From assembly GCA_027596035.1 (NCBI GenBank), contig JADGJA010000797.1, positions 1 through 10,574 of the forward strand: a DNA stretch of 10,574 nucleotides, read 5' to 3'. Source of the stretch: Thoreauomyces humboldtii (taxonomy: Eukaryota > Chytridiomycota > Chytridiomycetes > Spizellomycetales > Powellomycetaceae). A program made the position numbers and the translations under genes. The notes under the pieces are model-generated. The model made no database searches. It was given only the letters and a program-made list of their open reading frames with translations, and was not told the DNA's origin. Shown piece after piece: positions 1 to 7,463 of this stretch. The first letter of the stretch is position 1. Each line of letters begins with the position of its first letter.

Positions 1-80
1 GGGCTAGGCTGACGTGCAAAGGAAGTCGCTAACGGTAACGAACGGTCACTGAGGTGAAGGATGGGGGTCCCCTTTGCGGA

Positions 81-1163
81 TCACAAACTGCTTCCGAACA
101 GACTCGTGATGCGCCATTTCGCTCCGCCTCCTCCTCCCCCGTCCTTGCCCGCCTTTCTCGCCTTCCTGTATCCGTTCAGCTGCTTCTTCCATTCCCGATG
201 GGTGTTCACCTCGACGGCAGGGGCGAAAGTGACGGACCTAGCCAGAGGCGCCGCCGTCGCCACGCCTTCCACGAGGGAGAGGGCCGGGGAGGACGTGGAG
301 AAGGTCGTCAACGTCGAGGACGGCGGGGAGGAAGTCATTGAGTTGCAAGGAGATTGGGTGGGAGATGTGGGAGCGGACGAGGACGTCGAGACCTGTTCGG
401 ATGGGACGGCGCCCGCGGCGGCGAGATGGTCGGCGAGGGAAGCGTGCAATGACTGAAGCCCCGACCGGAGAGTCGTCGGGGACGAAAGGAGCATGGTGCT
501 CGTGGCCGTGGGAGTGTTTGACGGGGTTCCTGGGACGAACGAGGACGCGATGCTGCTGGCCACGCTGGGACGACGTGACATGGATGGGACGGGAGAGGAA
601 CCGAGACTAGAGTTTCTGCCTTCGGTCAGGGATGCCACGGCCTGCAGCTGGGATCGCAGGTGGGAGGAGGAGAGGAAGGGGTAGGACTGGTTCGGTGTGT
701 TGCAGGGAGTTTGCGGTACGAACGACGGGAGAGATCCTACACTGCTCGCAGTGGAACCTCGACGGGACATGGAGGGAACGAGGAGGTGGGGTATCGGGGA
801 GGGTCCAGGGTGAAGGTCATCGGGAAGAGCGCCGTCGGAGAAAGCTGCACCTTCGTCGTCCTCGTCCGAGGGAAAGTTGACATCAATGCCGTCCAGAATG
901 TCGACCTCATCATGGCATTCCGCGTCCTTCACAAAATCGTTATGCTGTGTTGAACGTACTGAATCAGCTTTCGGACCGTCGGAAGCAAGACCTGCGTGGG
1001 AGAGGTCAGTGGGCTTTGAAGGGCGACGGGTCACCGGGGCCGGGCGCTTTGTAACGGTCACAGCGACAAGATCAATCTCCTGATCGTCTGCAGGTTTGCG
1101 ACGAGCGGAGAAGGAAGGAATGGCAATGGGCACTGCATGTTCTGGTGTTGCTGTGCCGAGCAT
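81..1163 (-). CDS. Ser/Pro-rich protein with duplicated SRRxS-TP block
   Basis: A single open frame of 360 codons runs from ATG at 1163 to TGA at 81-83. I do not recognise the family. The start has A at -3; an in-frame TTG further upstream was not used. Residues 85-116 are acidic. Two copies of a roughly 50-residue block (130-179 and 193-243) share PSMSRRxS, ASS, SFVPxTPxNTP, LSS and LRSxLQ. RRxS sites (protein kinase A-type consensus) lie at S49, S137 and S200, with paired TP sites at T152/T156 and T213/T217. A Ser/Thr/Pro-rich stretch follows. The C-terminus holds RSVTF (309-313), which fits the RVxF consensus for PP1 docking, then a basic segment (HREWKKQLNGYRKARK), a run of six Gly and WRITSLFGSSL. 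A phospho-regulated adaptor is my inference. A good acceptor-like sequence (CTGAC, then CGCAG) near 992 means an N-terminal intron cannot be excluded. Confidence 0.75.
   Translation of the reverse strand: MLGTATPEHAVPIAIPSFSARRKPADDQEIDLVAVTVTKRPAPVTRRPSKPTDLSHAGLASDGPKADSVRSTQHNDFVKDAECHDEVDILDGIDVNFPSDEDDEGAAFSDGALPDDLHPGPSPIPHLLVPSMSRRGSTASSVGSLPSFVPQTPCNTPNQSYPFLSSSHLRSQLQAVASLTEGRNSSLGSSPVPSMSRRPSVASSIASSFVPGTPSNTPTATSTMLLSSPTTLRSGLQSLHASLADHLAAAGAVPSEQVSTSSSAPTSPTQSPCNSMTSSPPSSTLTTFSTSSPALSLVEGVATAAPLARSVTFAPAVEVNTHREWKKQLNGYRKARKAGKDGGGGGGAKWRITSLFGSSL
435..776 (-). repeat. Intragenic duplication coding SRRxS/TPxNTP blocks
   Basis: Unit 1 is at 627-776 (residues 130-179) and unit 2 at 435-587 (residues 193-243), starting 63 residues apart. 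Both encode PSMSRR, then G/P, S, ASS, SFVP, TP, NTP, LSS, LRS and LQ in the same order. The similarity is seen mainly at protein level, so the duplication is probably old. Confidence 0.8.
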
Positions 1164-1670
1164 CGTTTGTTGTGTAGAGCTTGGCAAGGGAACTACTGCC
1201 TTAAGTTGGGGTATCGTTTAAAGCGGGACAAGAATCTGAAGCCGGCAAAGGTACGGCAGAAGCAGAGAGTATCGATACTACGAGGATGGATAACGGAACG
1301 ACGATGCCTTCACCACGCTCGAGTTGCTGTACACCGGTGAAGTTCTTGGCGACGAAGCGACTGTTGCATGCGGGAAAGACCCAACTGGCTGGACACGCAC
1401 AGAGGCAGATGGCCACCAACAACCAGATCAGACAGCTGCCCTCCCTCGAGTTGAGCCCTGATGCCTTGCTTCCGCCGCCATCAGGTTACAGAAGTTCCGT
1501 GGAAGTGCAGGACGGTTCTACTGCAAAAGGCTAATCACTCCCCTAGTCACCCCCTTTTCCTCGCATCGTGTCGATGTAACCCATTTCCACAATATACGTA
1601 GAGCAATCTCAAGGTGACAAGGAATAACATTTCCGCGTTCAGAAGAGAGCCAAAATAGTTAAGAGTATAT
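1164..1670. other. Intergenic: upstream of the 81-1163 gene, 3' flank of the next
   Basis: This stretch separates two genes that both lie on the minus strand. It should hold the promoter and leader of the 81-1163 gene (nearer 1164) and the 3' end of the 1671 gene (nearer 1670). On the minus strand a pyrimidine-rich tract lies at about 1210-1300. Short open frames occur on both strands, but none shows a recognisable domain. I see no RNA gene and no clear polyadenylation signal. Confidence 0.5.
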
Positions 1671-2535
1671 CTACGACTTCACTTCGGAAGCTTGATGGCC
1701 CAAGCCAGCCACGGGAACGTAAGGGGGTGGTCCAGCGGCGCTACTAGCCACGTCGCGAGTCCCATACCCCTGCTGAGGTACGCCGTACGACTGCTGGCCA
1801 CCCTGCTGCGGCTGGGGATATCCCTGTTGCGGGACTCCATATGACTGCTGACTGCTCTGCTGCTGCTGGAGCGGATATCCCTGCTGCTGAGGGACGCCGT
1901 ATGACTGCTGACTGCTCTGCTGCTGCTGTGGATATCCCTGCTGATGAGGGACGCCGTATGACTGCTGCTGCTGCTGCTGCGTCCTTGTGATGATCAGCTC
2001 CGGCTGCGTTCCCGTGCCCGCCGACGTCTGGAACGCCATGCCGATGACTGTGTGGATGATTCCCGGTCCTTGTTTCCGACCGTGACGCTGTCCGTAGTCG
2101 TCGTTCCCCATCACATTGTTCCCTAGGTTGTTGCTGAAGTTGCTTGCATGCCCGGGCTCACCGGCAAGGTCGACGTGCAGGCCCCTGGGTCCAAAATACT
2201 GAGGATTCCACGCACGGAGGACGTTCTGAGCCTCATTCCAGGCGTTCTGCTCATGGGAGGCATGCCGGGAGGAAGCGGATTGAAGCTCGCCGAGGAAGCG
2301 GGGCCAATTGGGCACGAGCGGGTAGAGAGTTGGTGGAAGGTCGGTAGGGAAGCCAGAAGAAAGGGAGGTGCCGAGACCGTGGACTACCGTTTGTTGCGGA
2401 ATGTCACCGGAGATCTGCTCGATTGCTGCTGACCGGTGGTGTAGGATCCAGGGTTATTGGTGTACTTGGCGGAGGAAGCGTTGTTCCCGATAGAGGACGC
2501 GATGGTTGAGCGACGGCTCCGGTGATGCGACCCAT
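1671..2535 (-). CDS. Gln/Tyr-rich SYGVP-repeat protein with YFGPRGL segment, PPPY motif
   Basis: The frame is open from 2453 down to TGA at 1671-1673 but has no ATG near its N-terminal end, so a 5' exon must be spliced on. The simplest model starts at ATG 2535, uses donor GTACAC at 2465 and an acceptor ending at 2429, 2426 or 2384, giving 275, 274 or 260 residues. A longer alternative starts at 2729. The N-terminal half has PTDLPPTLYPLVPNWPRFL and then WNPQYFGPRGLHVDL. From memory, a PRGL-type motif recurs in uncharacterised fungal proteins, so that link is weak. The C-terminal half carries four SYGVP(Q)QGYP units separated by poly-Gln, then PPPYV, which fits the PPxY consensus for WW domains such as those of Rsp5-type ubiquitin ligases. 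No signal peptide or membrane segment is visible. The function is unknown. Confidence 0.65.
1764..1979 (-). repeat. Four tandem units encoding SYGVPQQGYP with poly-Gln spacers
   Basis: Units begin at 1961, 1904, 1844 and 1790 on the minus strand and are 57, 60, 54 and about 27 nt long (the last is partial). Each encodes SYGVP, then Q/H, QGYP and a Gln/Ser or Gln/Gly spacer. The array starts with a (CTG)6 run at 1962-1979 on the plus strand, read as Gln codons. Length polymorphism by slippage is likely. Confidence 0.85.
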
Positions 2536-3245
2536 GATTCGGCTTTGGCTATATTTGAGAGCAGGGAGAGGTGGGGATTTGATTGACAAAGATGGTCAGT
2601 GAAAGGTTGTTGGGAATGTTATCGAAGGCACTGGACCGATGTTCACAACCCCTTTCATACAGTATGAGGGTCTTGCACAGTACGGTAGGGTATCGGTCCT
2701 CGGGGTTGTTTCGGAGGTGGGCTATGCATCTGTGCGTCCTCGAAGACTCGAAGTTGAGGACGACCGATGGGGCTGGGTGAGAATGGTACACGAGTCGCTG
2801 TCGAGAGGGGGGAGAGCGGCTTTCAAGCCTGCGGGCCAAATGGAACTTCCTAACCAGGACTGCAGGTCAAGTGCTGGATATGTTTGATGCTCAGCCAACA
2901 CGAGCCCATGATGCGCCGCACAGTTCAGCATGCAATTGCAACCGCACAGTACCCCGCGCGAGATGGTTCTGTCAACTTCTGTGACTGTGAGGGCTGTGGG
3001 CCAGATTCCAGCATGACCTCACCGCCTCCTTTCATGCCAAGAAAGGTGATCGTCGAAAGAACATTCCACAACCGCTGCTATTCCTGATGATCCTGGCTCC
3101 TGTTCGCGGAGGGCAGTGCGGCAGTGTACTGACTGTAGTGAAGATTTCGGCTTAGTAAGCGCTGTCCGAGGTGTCTGGACAGCCCTTCCACTTTTCGCAC
3201 GCCCGAGTGCTTCCAACAGAAACCCAGTCCCAACTGTAAGAAACT
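2536..3245. other. Divergent intergenic region between SYGVP-repeat gene and Maf gene
   Basis: About 710 nt lie between a minus-strand gene and the plus-strand Maf gene. It may hold both promoters. If the longer N-terminal model of the SYGVP gene is right, it also holds an exon at 2661-2729 and part of another at 2536-2548. A TATA-like ATATAG near 2549-2554 (minus strand) is too close to ATG 2535 to act as its TATA box and could instead be a splice acceptor. Other open frames here show no domain. Confidence 0.45.
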
Positions 3246-4050
3246 ATGTCCCACCCGCAAAGTCCCTACACGCCGTCGTTGCCCATCATCCTCGGTTCAT
3301 CGTCAAAGTACCGGGCCTCCATCCTAAAAGCGAACAACCTCACGTTCACAACTCTGTCCCCCGACATCGCCGAGAAAAACGTTCTTAACAGAGACGAAGC
3401 AAATCCTTCCAGCGTAGCCCTTACAGTCGCTCGTGCAAAAGCAGATGCACTCGTGTCCAGCCTCGGATCACATGCACCGGCCTGTCTCCTCGTGACGACC
3501 GACCAGGTCGTGGCGTACAATGGCGGCGTGAGGGAGAAACCCAAGAGTCGGGATGAGTGTCGGGCTTATCTGAGAAGCTATGCCACGCAACCAGCGGAAA
3601 CGCATTCGGCTATCGTCGTCAGTGAGTGATCTCTCTCCCTTCCTCGGACCCTCGCATGCGCGAATGTGTGCATGTGAAAATGTGGCTTGCGTAGAAGGGC
3701 CAGACTCGCTCACTGCGTGGCAAACAGCCAACATGGGGACCGGCAAGCGTGTCGAAGGCATCGACATCGCCCGCCAGCATTTTATAGAGATACCAGACAG
3801 CGTTGTTGACGAGCTCATCGCCAAGGGAGATGTCATGTACTGCTCGGGAGGATTCATGATCGACGACCGTAAGATGGAACTTACCGTGTCTTTTTCGTCC
3901 CTAACGGGGTTCGCTCTGATCGAGGTTCCTCTTGTCCATCCAGCCCTACTTCACCCGTACCTAACCAAGCGAGAAGGCGACGAGGATTCGATCATCGGCA
4001 TGCCCATGCAACTCCTCTATCGGCTTCTTAGAGAAGTAGAGTCCTCATGA
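3246..4050 (+). CDS. Maf/HAM1-like nucleoside triphosphate pyrophosphatase
   Basis: Three exons: 3246-3621, 3728-3868 and 3944-4050, joined with phase 1 at both junctions, giving 207 residues, normal for the family. Maf proteins hydrolyse non-canonical or surplus nucleoside triphosphates (dTTP, UTP and modified nucleotides) to monophosphate and pyrophosphate. Seen here: GSSSKYRASIL (17-27, the Maf signature loop), SPDIAEK (38-44), AKADAL (64-69), TTDQVV (84-89, with the family Asp), HSAIVV joined to TNMGTGKRVEGIDIA, SGGFMIDDP and a C-terminal DSIIGMP. Intron 1 (106 nt) has donor GTGAGT. Intron 2 (75 nt, 3869-3943) has donor GTAAGA, branch CCTAAC and acceptor CATCCAG. It contains no stop and keeps frame, so an unspliced reading shows 25 foreign residues between MIDD and PLLHPY. 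The ATG at 3246 has A at -3 and lies just before the conserved core. Confidence 0.93.
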
Positions 4051-4209
4051 TCAATCATTTGAAATCTCTGCTTAATGTACCCCATACAAACTCCGATGGG
4101 AGCGCAGAAAGGTTCCCGCGACGAGGTCGGCAGGGACAAACAGTAGAAGCAGGCGTCGATAATACAGGAAGTATGAGGCGCGAGGTATCAAGAACGCCGG
4201 AAAAGCGCC
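4051..4209. other. Short convergent 3' intergenic region
   Basis: About 160 nt separate the convergent Maf and protease stop codons. It must carry both 3' ends. I see no AATAAA hexamer or strong hairpin. Confidence 0.5.
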
Positions 4210-5845
4210 TTACTTCCACAGGCAATCGACACAGCACTCAGTGCAGGCTACGAACGGAGAAATTGGGTCAGCTTCCGCGTGGGCTAAAGTAAAAGTTAGA
4301 TGTCATACCTGGATCAAAGAGACACTGAGGGAACGGGCAAACTCCGTCCCCCGGGGCGGGCTCGTTAGGGTCGCTCGGGGGGAGGGGTTTGGGGAGAGCG
4401 GGTTCCGCATCGGGGATTTTCCCCCCGAGGACGTGGTTGTAAAGGAGACTGTTAGGGGTCTTTGACAAAGTTCCAGTAATGCGATCCTTGGAGGCAATAG
4501 TTTTGAGGTAGGTCTGGACTTCGAGGGGACTTGAAAAGTTTCCTTCGGCGAGGGCAAGAGCGATGACCCCAGCAACGTGAGGGGTGGCCATGGAGGTTCC
4601 CGAGATGGTATTGGTCTGGCCGTTGTTCCAAGTGGAGGTGATGTCGACACCAGGAGCGATGATATCAACGCACGTTCCTCGTTCCGAGAAGGAAGCAAGC
4701 TTGTCGTTCTTGTCGGAAGCGGCAACGGTGACGGCCTCTGCTACGCGACCAGGCGAAAGAAGGCAAGCGTCACGGGCCGAGTTGCCTGCCGCAACGGCAA
4801 AGTTGACGCCAGCGCGGATAGCTGCTTGGACAGCCCTGTCGAGGGTGGTCGAGGCACCGCCTCCCAATGACATGTTCGCCACGGACTTGCGGCCCGACTT
4901 CGGGGCGTTGGTGGCAACCCACTCCACGCCAGCAATCACATCCGACGTGGTTCCAGATCCTCGAGCGTCGAGAACTTTCACTGCGATAAGGTTCACGTTC
5001 TTAGCGACTCCATATGTCTTGGAGCCAATGGTCCCAGCAACCTTTGAAACGTTGAGCCTGTGTCAGCTGGAAGTATGAAGAAGATACGATTTCGTGACGG
5101 GTACATACGTGTGTGCCGTGACCATTCCCGTCCGTGTCTCCGTCGGACGCAAAGCTCTTGCCAATCTTGGCGCGTCCCTCGAATTCAGGATGGGCAATGA
5201 AAATCCCAGTGTCGATGATATAAGCATCAACTCCACCTGAGAAAGCAGCAAACCAATCAGATCTCGTGCCAAGAGATTGAAGCATGCATCGTCCCTATAC
5301 ATACTTCCGGCAGAGTCGGGGTAGTCGTAGGTCTTGGAGAGGGGCAGATCGCGAGTGGAAAGACGCACGATACCCCAAGAAGGCGGGTTCTTCTGGGATC
5401 CCATGATGCTCACGACTTTGTCCTCCTCGACATACTCTACGGAAGGGTCAGACTTGAGAGCCTTTGCGACGTCCCTGGGGAGGCGAGCGGCGTATCCGCG
5501 AAAGTCCGCAAAGTTGTAGTGATGCTTGATCCCGTAAAGGCTGACCGGAGCAAACAGATCAACATTCACACCGTCTTCAAGGGCTTGCACAGTCAACTCA
5601 GGAGTGGGAGCGATGGTGTTCTGCAGCCAATTCATGTGACTGGTGACTGCAACGAAGAGTCAGATCATGCGCATGCAGATACACGAGGGCATGCTGGGAA
5701 AGCACTGACCATCAGCATCCCTTCGCAAGACTACAAGGTAGCTGTCTGGAATGGATGATCCGACAATGTCCCTCGCAGGTGAGGCGGCGACAGAGCTGAT
5801 GGCCACCACCACAACAGCGGCGAGGCTTGCCAAACGAACGTGCAT
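4210..5845 (-). CDS. Secreted subtilisin-like serine protease, S8A proteinase K type, I9 propeptide
   Basis: Five exons on the minus strand: 5710-5845, 5305-5646, 5109-5236, 4309-5041 and 4210-4247, giving 458 residues. Introns are 63, 68, 67 and 61 nt, with donors GTCAGT, GTATGT, GTATGT and GTATGA. Residues 1-22 are a signal peptide (hydrophobic run AAVVVVAISSVAA). Residues about 34-127 are an I9 inhibitor propeptide starting SYLVVL and ending VEYVEEDKVV. The catalytic domain carries Asp168 (IIDTG), His199 (GHGTH) and Ser352 (SGTSMATPH), with oxyanion Asn289 (AAGN). An active extracellular endopeptidase for nutrient acquisition is expected from the family. After the core (about residue 407) comes a Pro-rich linker and a tail with six Cys in the last 22 residues (437, 442, 448, 451, 452, 455). 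The last four come from exon 5, which I infer from branch GCTGAC, acceptor TTCGTAG and the reading CTECCVDCLWK then TAA. Exons 1-4 are secure; exon 5 is likely. Confidence 0.95.
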
Positions 5846-6777
5846 ACTGATTCGAGGCTATCAGAGGCCGATAAGGCAAGAATAAGTTTCGATCGCGAGA
5901 GTGACCAGAGGGGAAAAACAGGAGGCTGTGCGAGCACAGTTGATCAGTACTTGAACACTAGGAGTTGGCCGATGAGGGCGACGGAGAGAGACGACGAAGC
6001 TCGGTGATACAAGCTACCTGGTTCTTTGGATGAGGATATAGGGTGGAGGGCAGTAGTTGGAGGGAGGGGCAGGAGGGTCCCACCGCCTTTTTGTATGCCC
6101 GCGCAGTGCGGTATGTTGACTGACTTGACTCCACGGAAAGAAGGGGTGGCTTCGTTTTTAGGCAGCACGTCCCTTATTTGTGCTTCGGCTGGGCAGGCAG
6201 GCAGTCCCGAAGGCGCTTCCGATCAGGATGCTGCCGTAGGCCGCGGTAAATACATGTAAGCCAGACCCGGAATCATCAACAGATGGGATATCCATCTAAA
6301 TTACCGGTGAAATGTGGAGAGACTTGTCCCACGGGTCAATCATGGCTTGACCTGCCACCCGTTCTTGCACAACATTGACTATACAAGTCTATAGATATCA
6401 TTGGAAATCGAGCATATGCATGTACGTGTATGCAAACAACCGATGGGAATCGACGGTGAGCCTACTTCTAGATCGTCATTCGAACGGGCTCGCGCTATCG
6501 CCCGTCATCCTCTGCGTCCTAAGCAAATTTGCATCGTTGGCATTCCCCTTTCTCTCTCAACCTTCATAGCGGATTGAGGGGGGTTGTAGACGCGGCTTTC
6601 TAGTCACGGATATGCAGCCGCAAAACCTTCTCATGAGAATCGAAGGTGCTCGCAAGTCTGCGGGCGTCATGAGTAACTGAGACCGTACTGGTCCGGTATA
6701 TGCCAGGCCACCACTAAGTCTGACGACATCAAAGATCGGACACTGAACATGGCATTCGTTTTGGCAAAGCGTATTGT
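5846..6777. other. Intergenic: protease promoter side and 3' flank of CX9C gene
   Basis: About 930 nt without a gene I can support. The part next to 5845 should be the protease leader and promoter. On the minus strand it is pyrimidine-rich, with a weak TATA-like CTATATCC at about 6034-6041, roughly 190 nt upstream of the ATG. The stretch 6250-6560 is richer in A+T than its surroundings and looks non-coding. The part near 6777 is the 3' flank of the small CX9C gene. Short open frames occur without any recognisable motif. Confidence 0.45.
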
Positions 6778-7090
6778 CTACCGCCGCTTGAGCTAAAGGA
6801 GGTGACCTGCGACATCAGCGCCTGCTAGAGACATGGTTGTATCAAGATGGACCTACCGCTTTTGTGAAGCACTCTTTGAAAGCGGCAAACTCTTGGCGAC
6901 ACGAGTCTTTTTGCATATCACCAAAGATCCGGTTCACGCACTGTCCGTACACGGTGGCCTGGTAAACTGATAAGCGGAGATTTCACATTCCATAGCAAAG
7001 CGGCTGCGGGCACTCAGATACCTGAGCCCCGCATGTAGTGAACGACGTCGCGAGAGTCTTTACGGTTCTCCGTGCTGTTGGTTGCGACAT
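6778..7090 (-). CDS. NDUFAF8: Twin CX9C mitochondrial protein, NDUFAF8-like complex I assembly factor
   Basis: Three exons on the minus strand: 7022-7090, 6857-6958 and 6778-6792, all joined in phase 0, giving 61 residues. Introns are 63 nt (donor GTATCT, acceptor TACCAG) and 64 nt (donor GTAGGT, branch GCTGAT, acceptor CCTTTAG), matching the protease introns in size. Cysteines at 20, 30, 43 and 53 form two exact CX9C motifs (CGAQATVYGQC and CRQEFAAFKEC). The basic N-terminus (RRTVK) and the end TKALKRR are typical of tiny CHCH proteins. Family knowledge: such proteins enter the intermembrane space through Mia40 oxidation. NDUFAF8 partners NDUFAF5 in modifying the complex I subunit NDUFS7. 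The motif wording and position match NDUFAF8 best, though another CX9C family is possible. ATG 7090 has A at -3. An in-frame ATG at 7246 would add 52 residues and is less likely. Without the second splice the protein would end AVGPS. Confidence 0.85.
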
Positions 7091-7463
7091 GATGGCTGCG
7101 TTCTGTGCCTGAATTCGGTGCAGTTGGAAAGGTTCGAAACCGCGTGCGCGAGCACACCGTACCCGGTAGGTGGCGCATGGGGAGGGCAAAGACCTTCGAC
7201 GACAAATCCTTGAACATCCCCATCGGCCCGGGAGTTCCCAGGACATCCCCGCTTCGCAGCTACGCTCGGACCTTCGGTGACCTCACCCAGTCACTTCGAT
7301 CTCTGTCTCTCGTCCGTCGGACGAGTAGTCTCTGCAACTGCTTCTCGCGTCGTGAGGTTTCCCCGTTGTCTAAGCCTTACCGTCGGATTTCGCTGCGGTT
7401 CCCACGTCAACTGATACCAATACTTGCATAACGAGAAAGAGCCGCAAAGGATCTTCTTCATCG
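7091..7463. promoter_or_regulatory. Shared divergent promoter region, CX9C gene and LSM12
   Basis: Only 373 nt separate the ATG codons of two genes transcribed away from each other, so this stretch must hold both leaders and probably both promoters. CT-rich tracts on the plus strand (about 7289-7320) fit a fungal leader for LSM12. I could not pick out a TATA box or a named binding site. Confidence 0.5.

Noticed and set aside
1201..1422. Minus-strand open frame with two hydrophobic stretches, resembling a signal peptide protein
   Set aside because: It starts only at a TTG, has no usable ATG or convincing splice partner, and lies where the leader of the 81-1163 gene is expected.
1286..1534. 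Plus-strand open frame of 82 codons
   Set aside because: No recognisable motif, and the composition is not clearly coding.
2549..2839. Minus-strand open frame of 96 codons upstream of the SYGVP gene
   Set aside because: Wrong frame for either 5' model and no domain. A different frame of the same stretch gives the more plausible candidate exon.
2884..3087. Plus-strand frame with a CDCEGCG cluster suggesting a metal site
   Set aside because: An isolated cluster in a short frame without other conserved features; probably chance.
3236..3245. GTAAGA just before the Maf ATG as a possible splice donor
   Set aside because: The ATG at 3246 already sits at the expected distance from the GSSSKYR core, so no upstream coding exon is needed. 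It could matter only for the leader.
4284..4308. 25-nt intron-like segment GTATGA..CTAAC..TTTAG at the end of protease exon 4
   Set aside because: Far too short for the introns seen here, with the branch too close to the donor. The 61-nt intron from the same donor fits the local size and gives a sensible Cys-rich ending.
6611..6679. Short plus-strand frame of 22 codons (MQPQNLLMRIEG...)
   Set aside because: Too short to support, with no splice partner or conserved motif.
7131..7141. GGTTCGAAACC, which matches a tRNA B box
   Set aside because: The flanks do not pair into a T stem, and no A box, anticodon arm or acceptor stem was found around it.
7105..7431. Plus-strand open frame of 108 codons upstream of LSM12
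   Set aside because: It lies in the divergent promoter, has no domain and stops before LSM12; best read as leader sequence.
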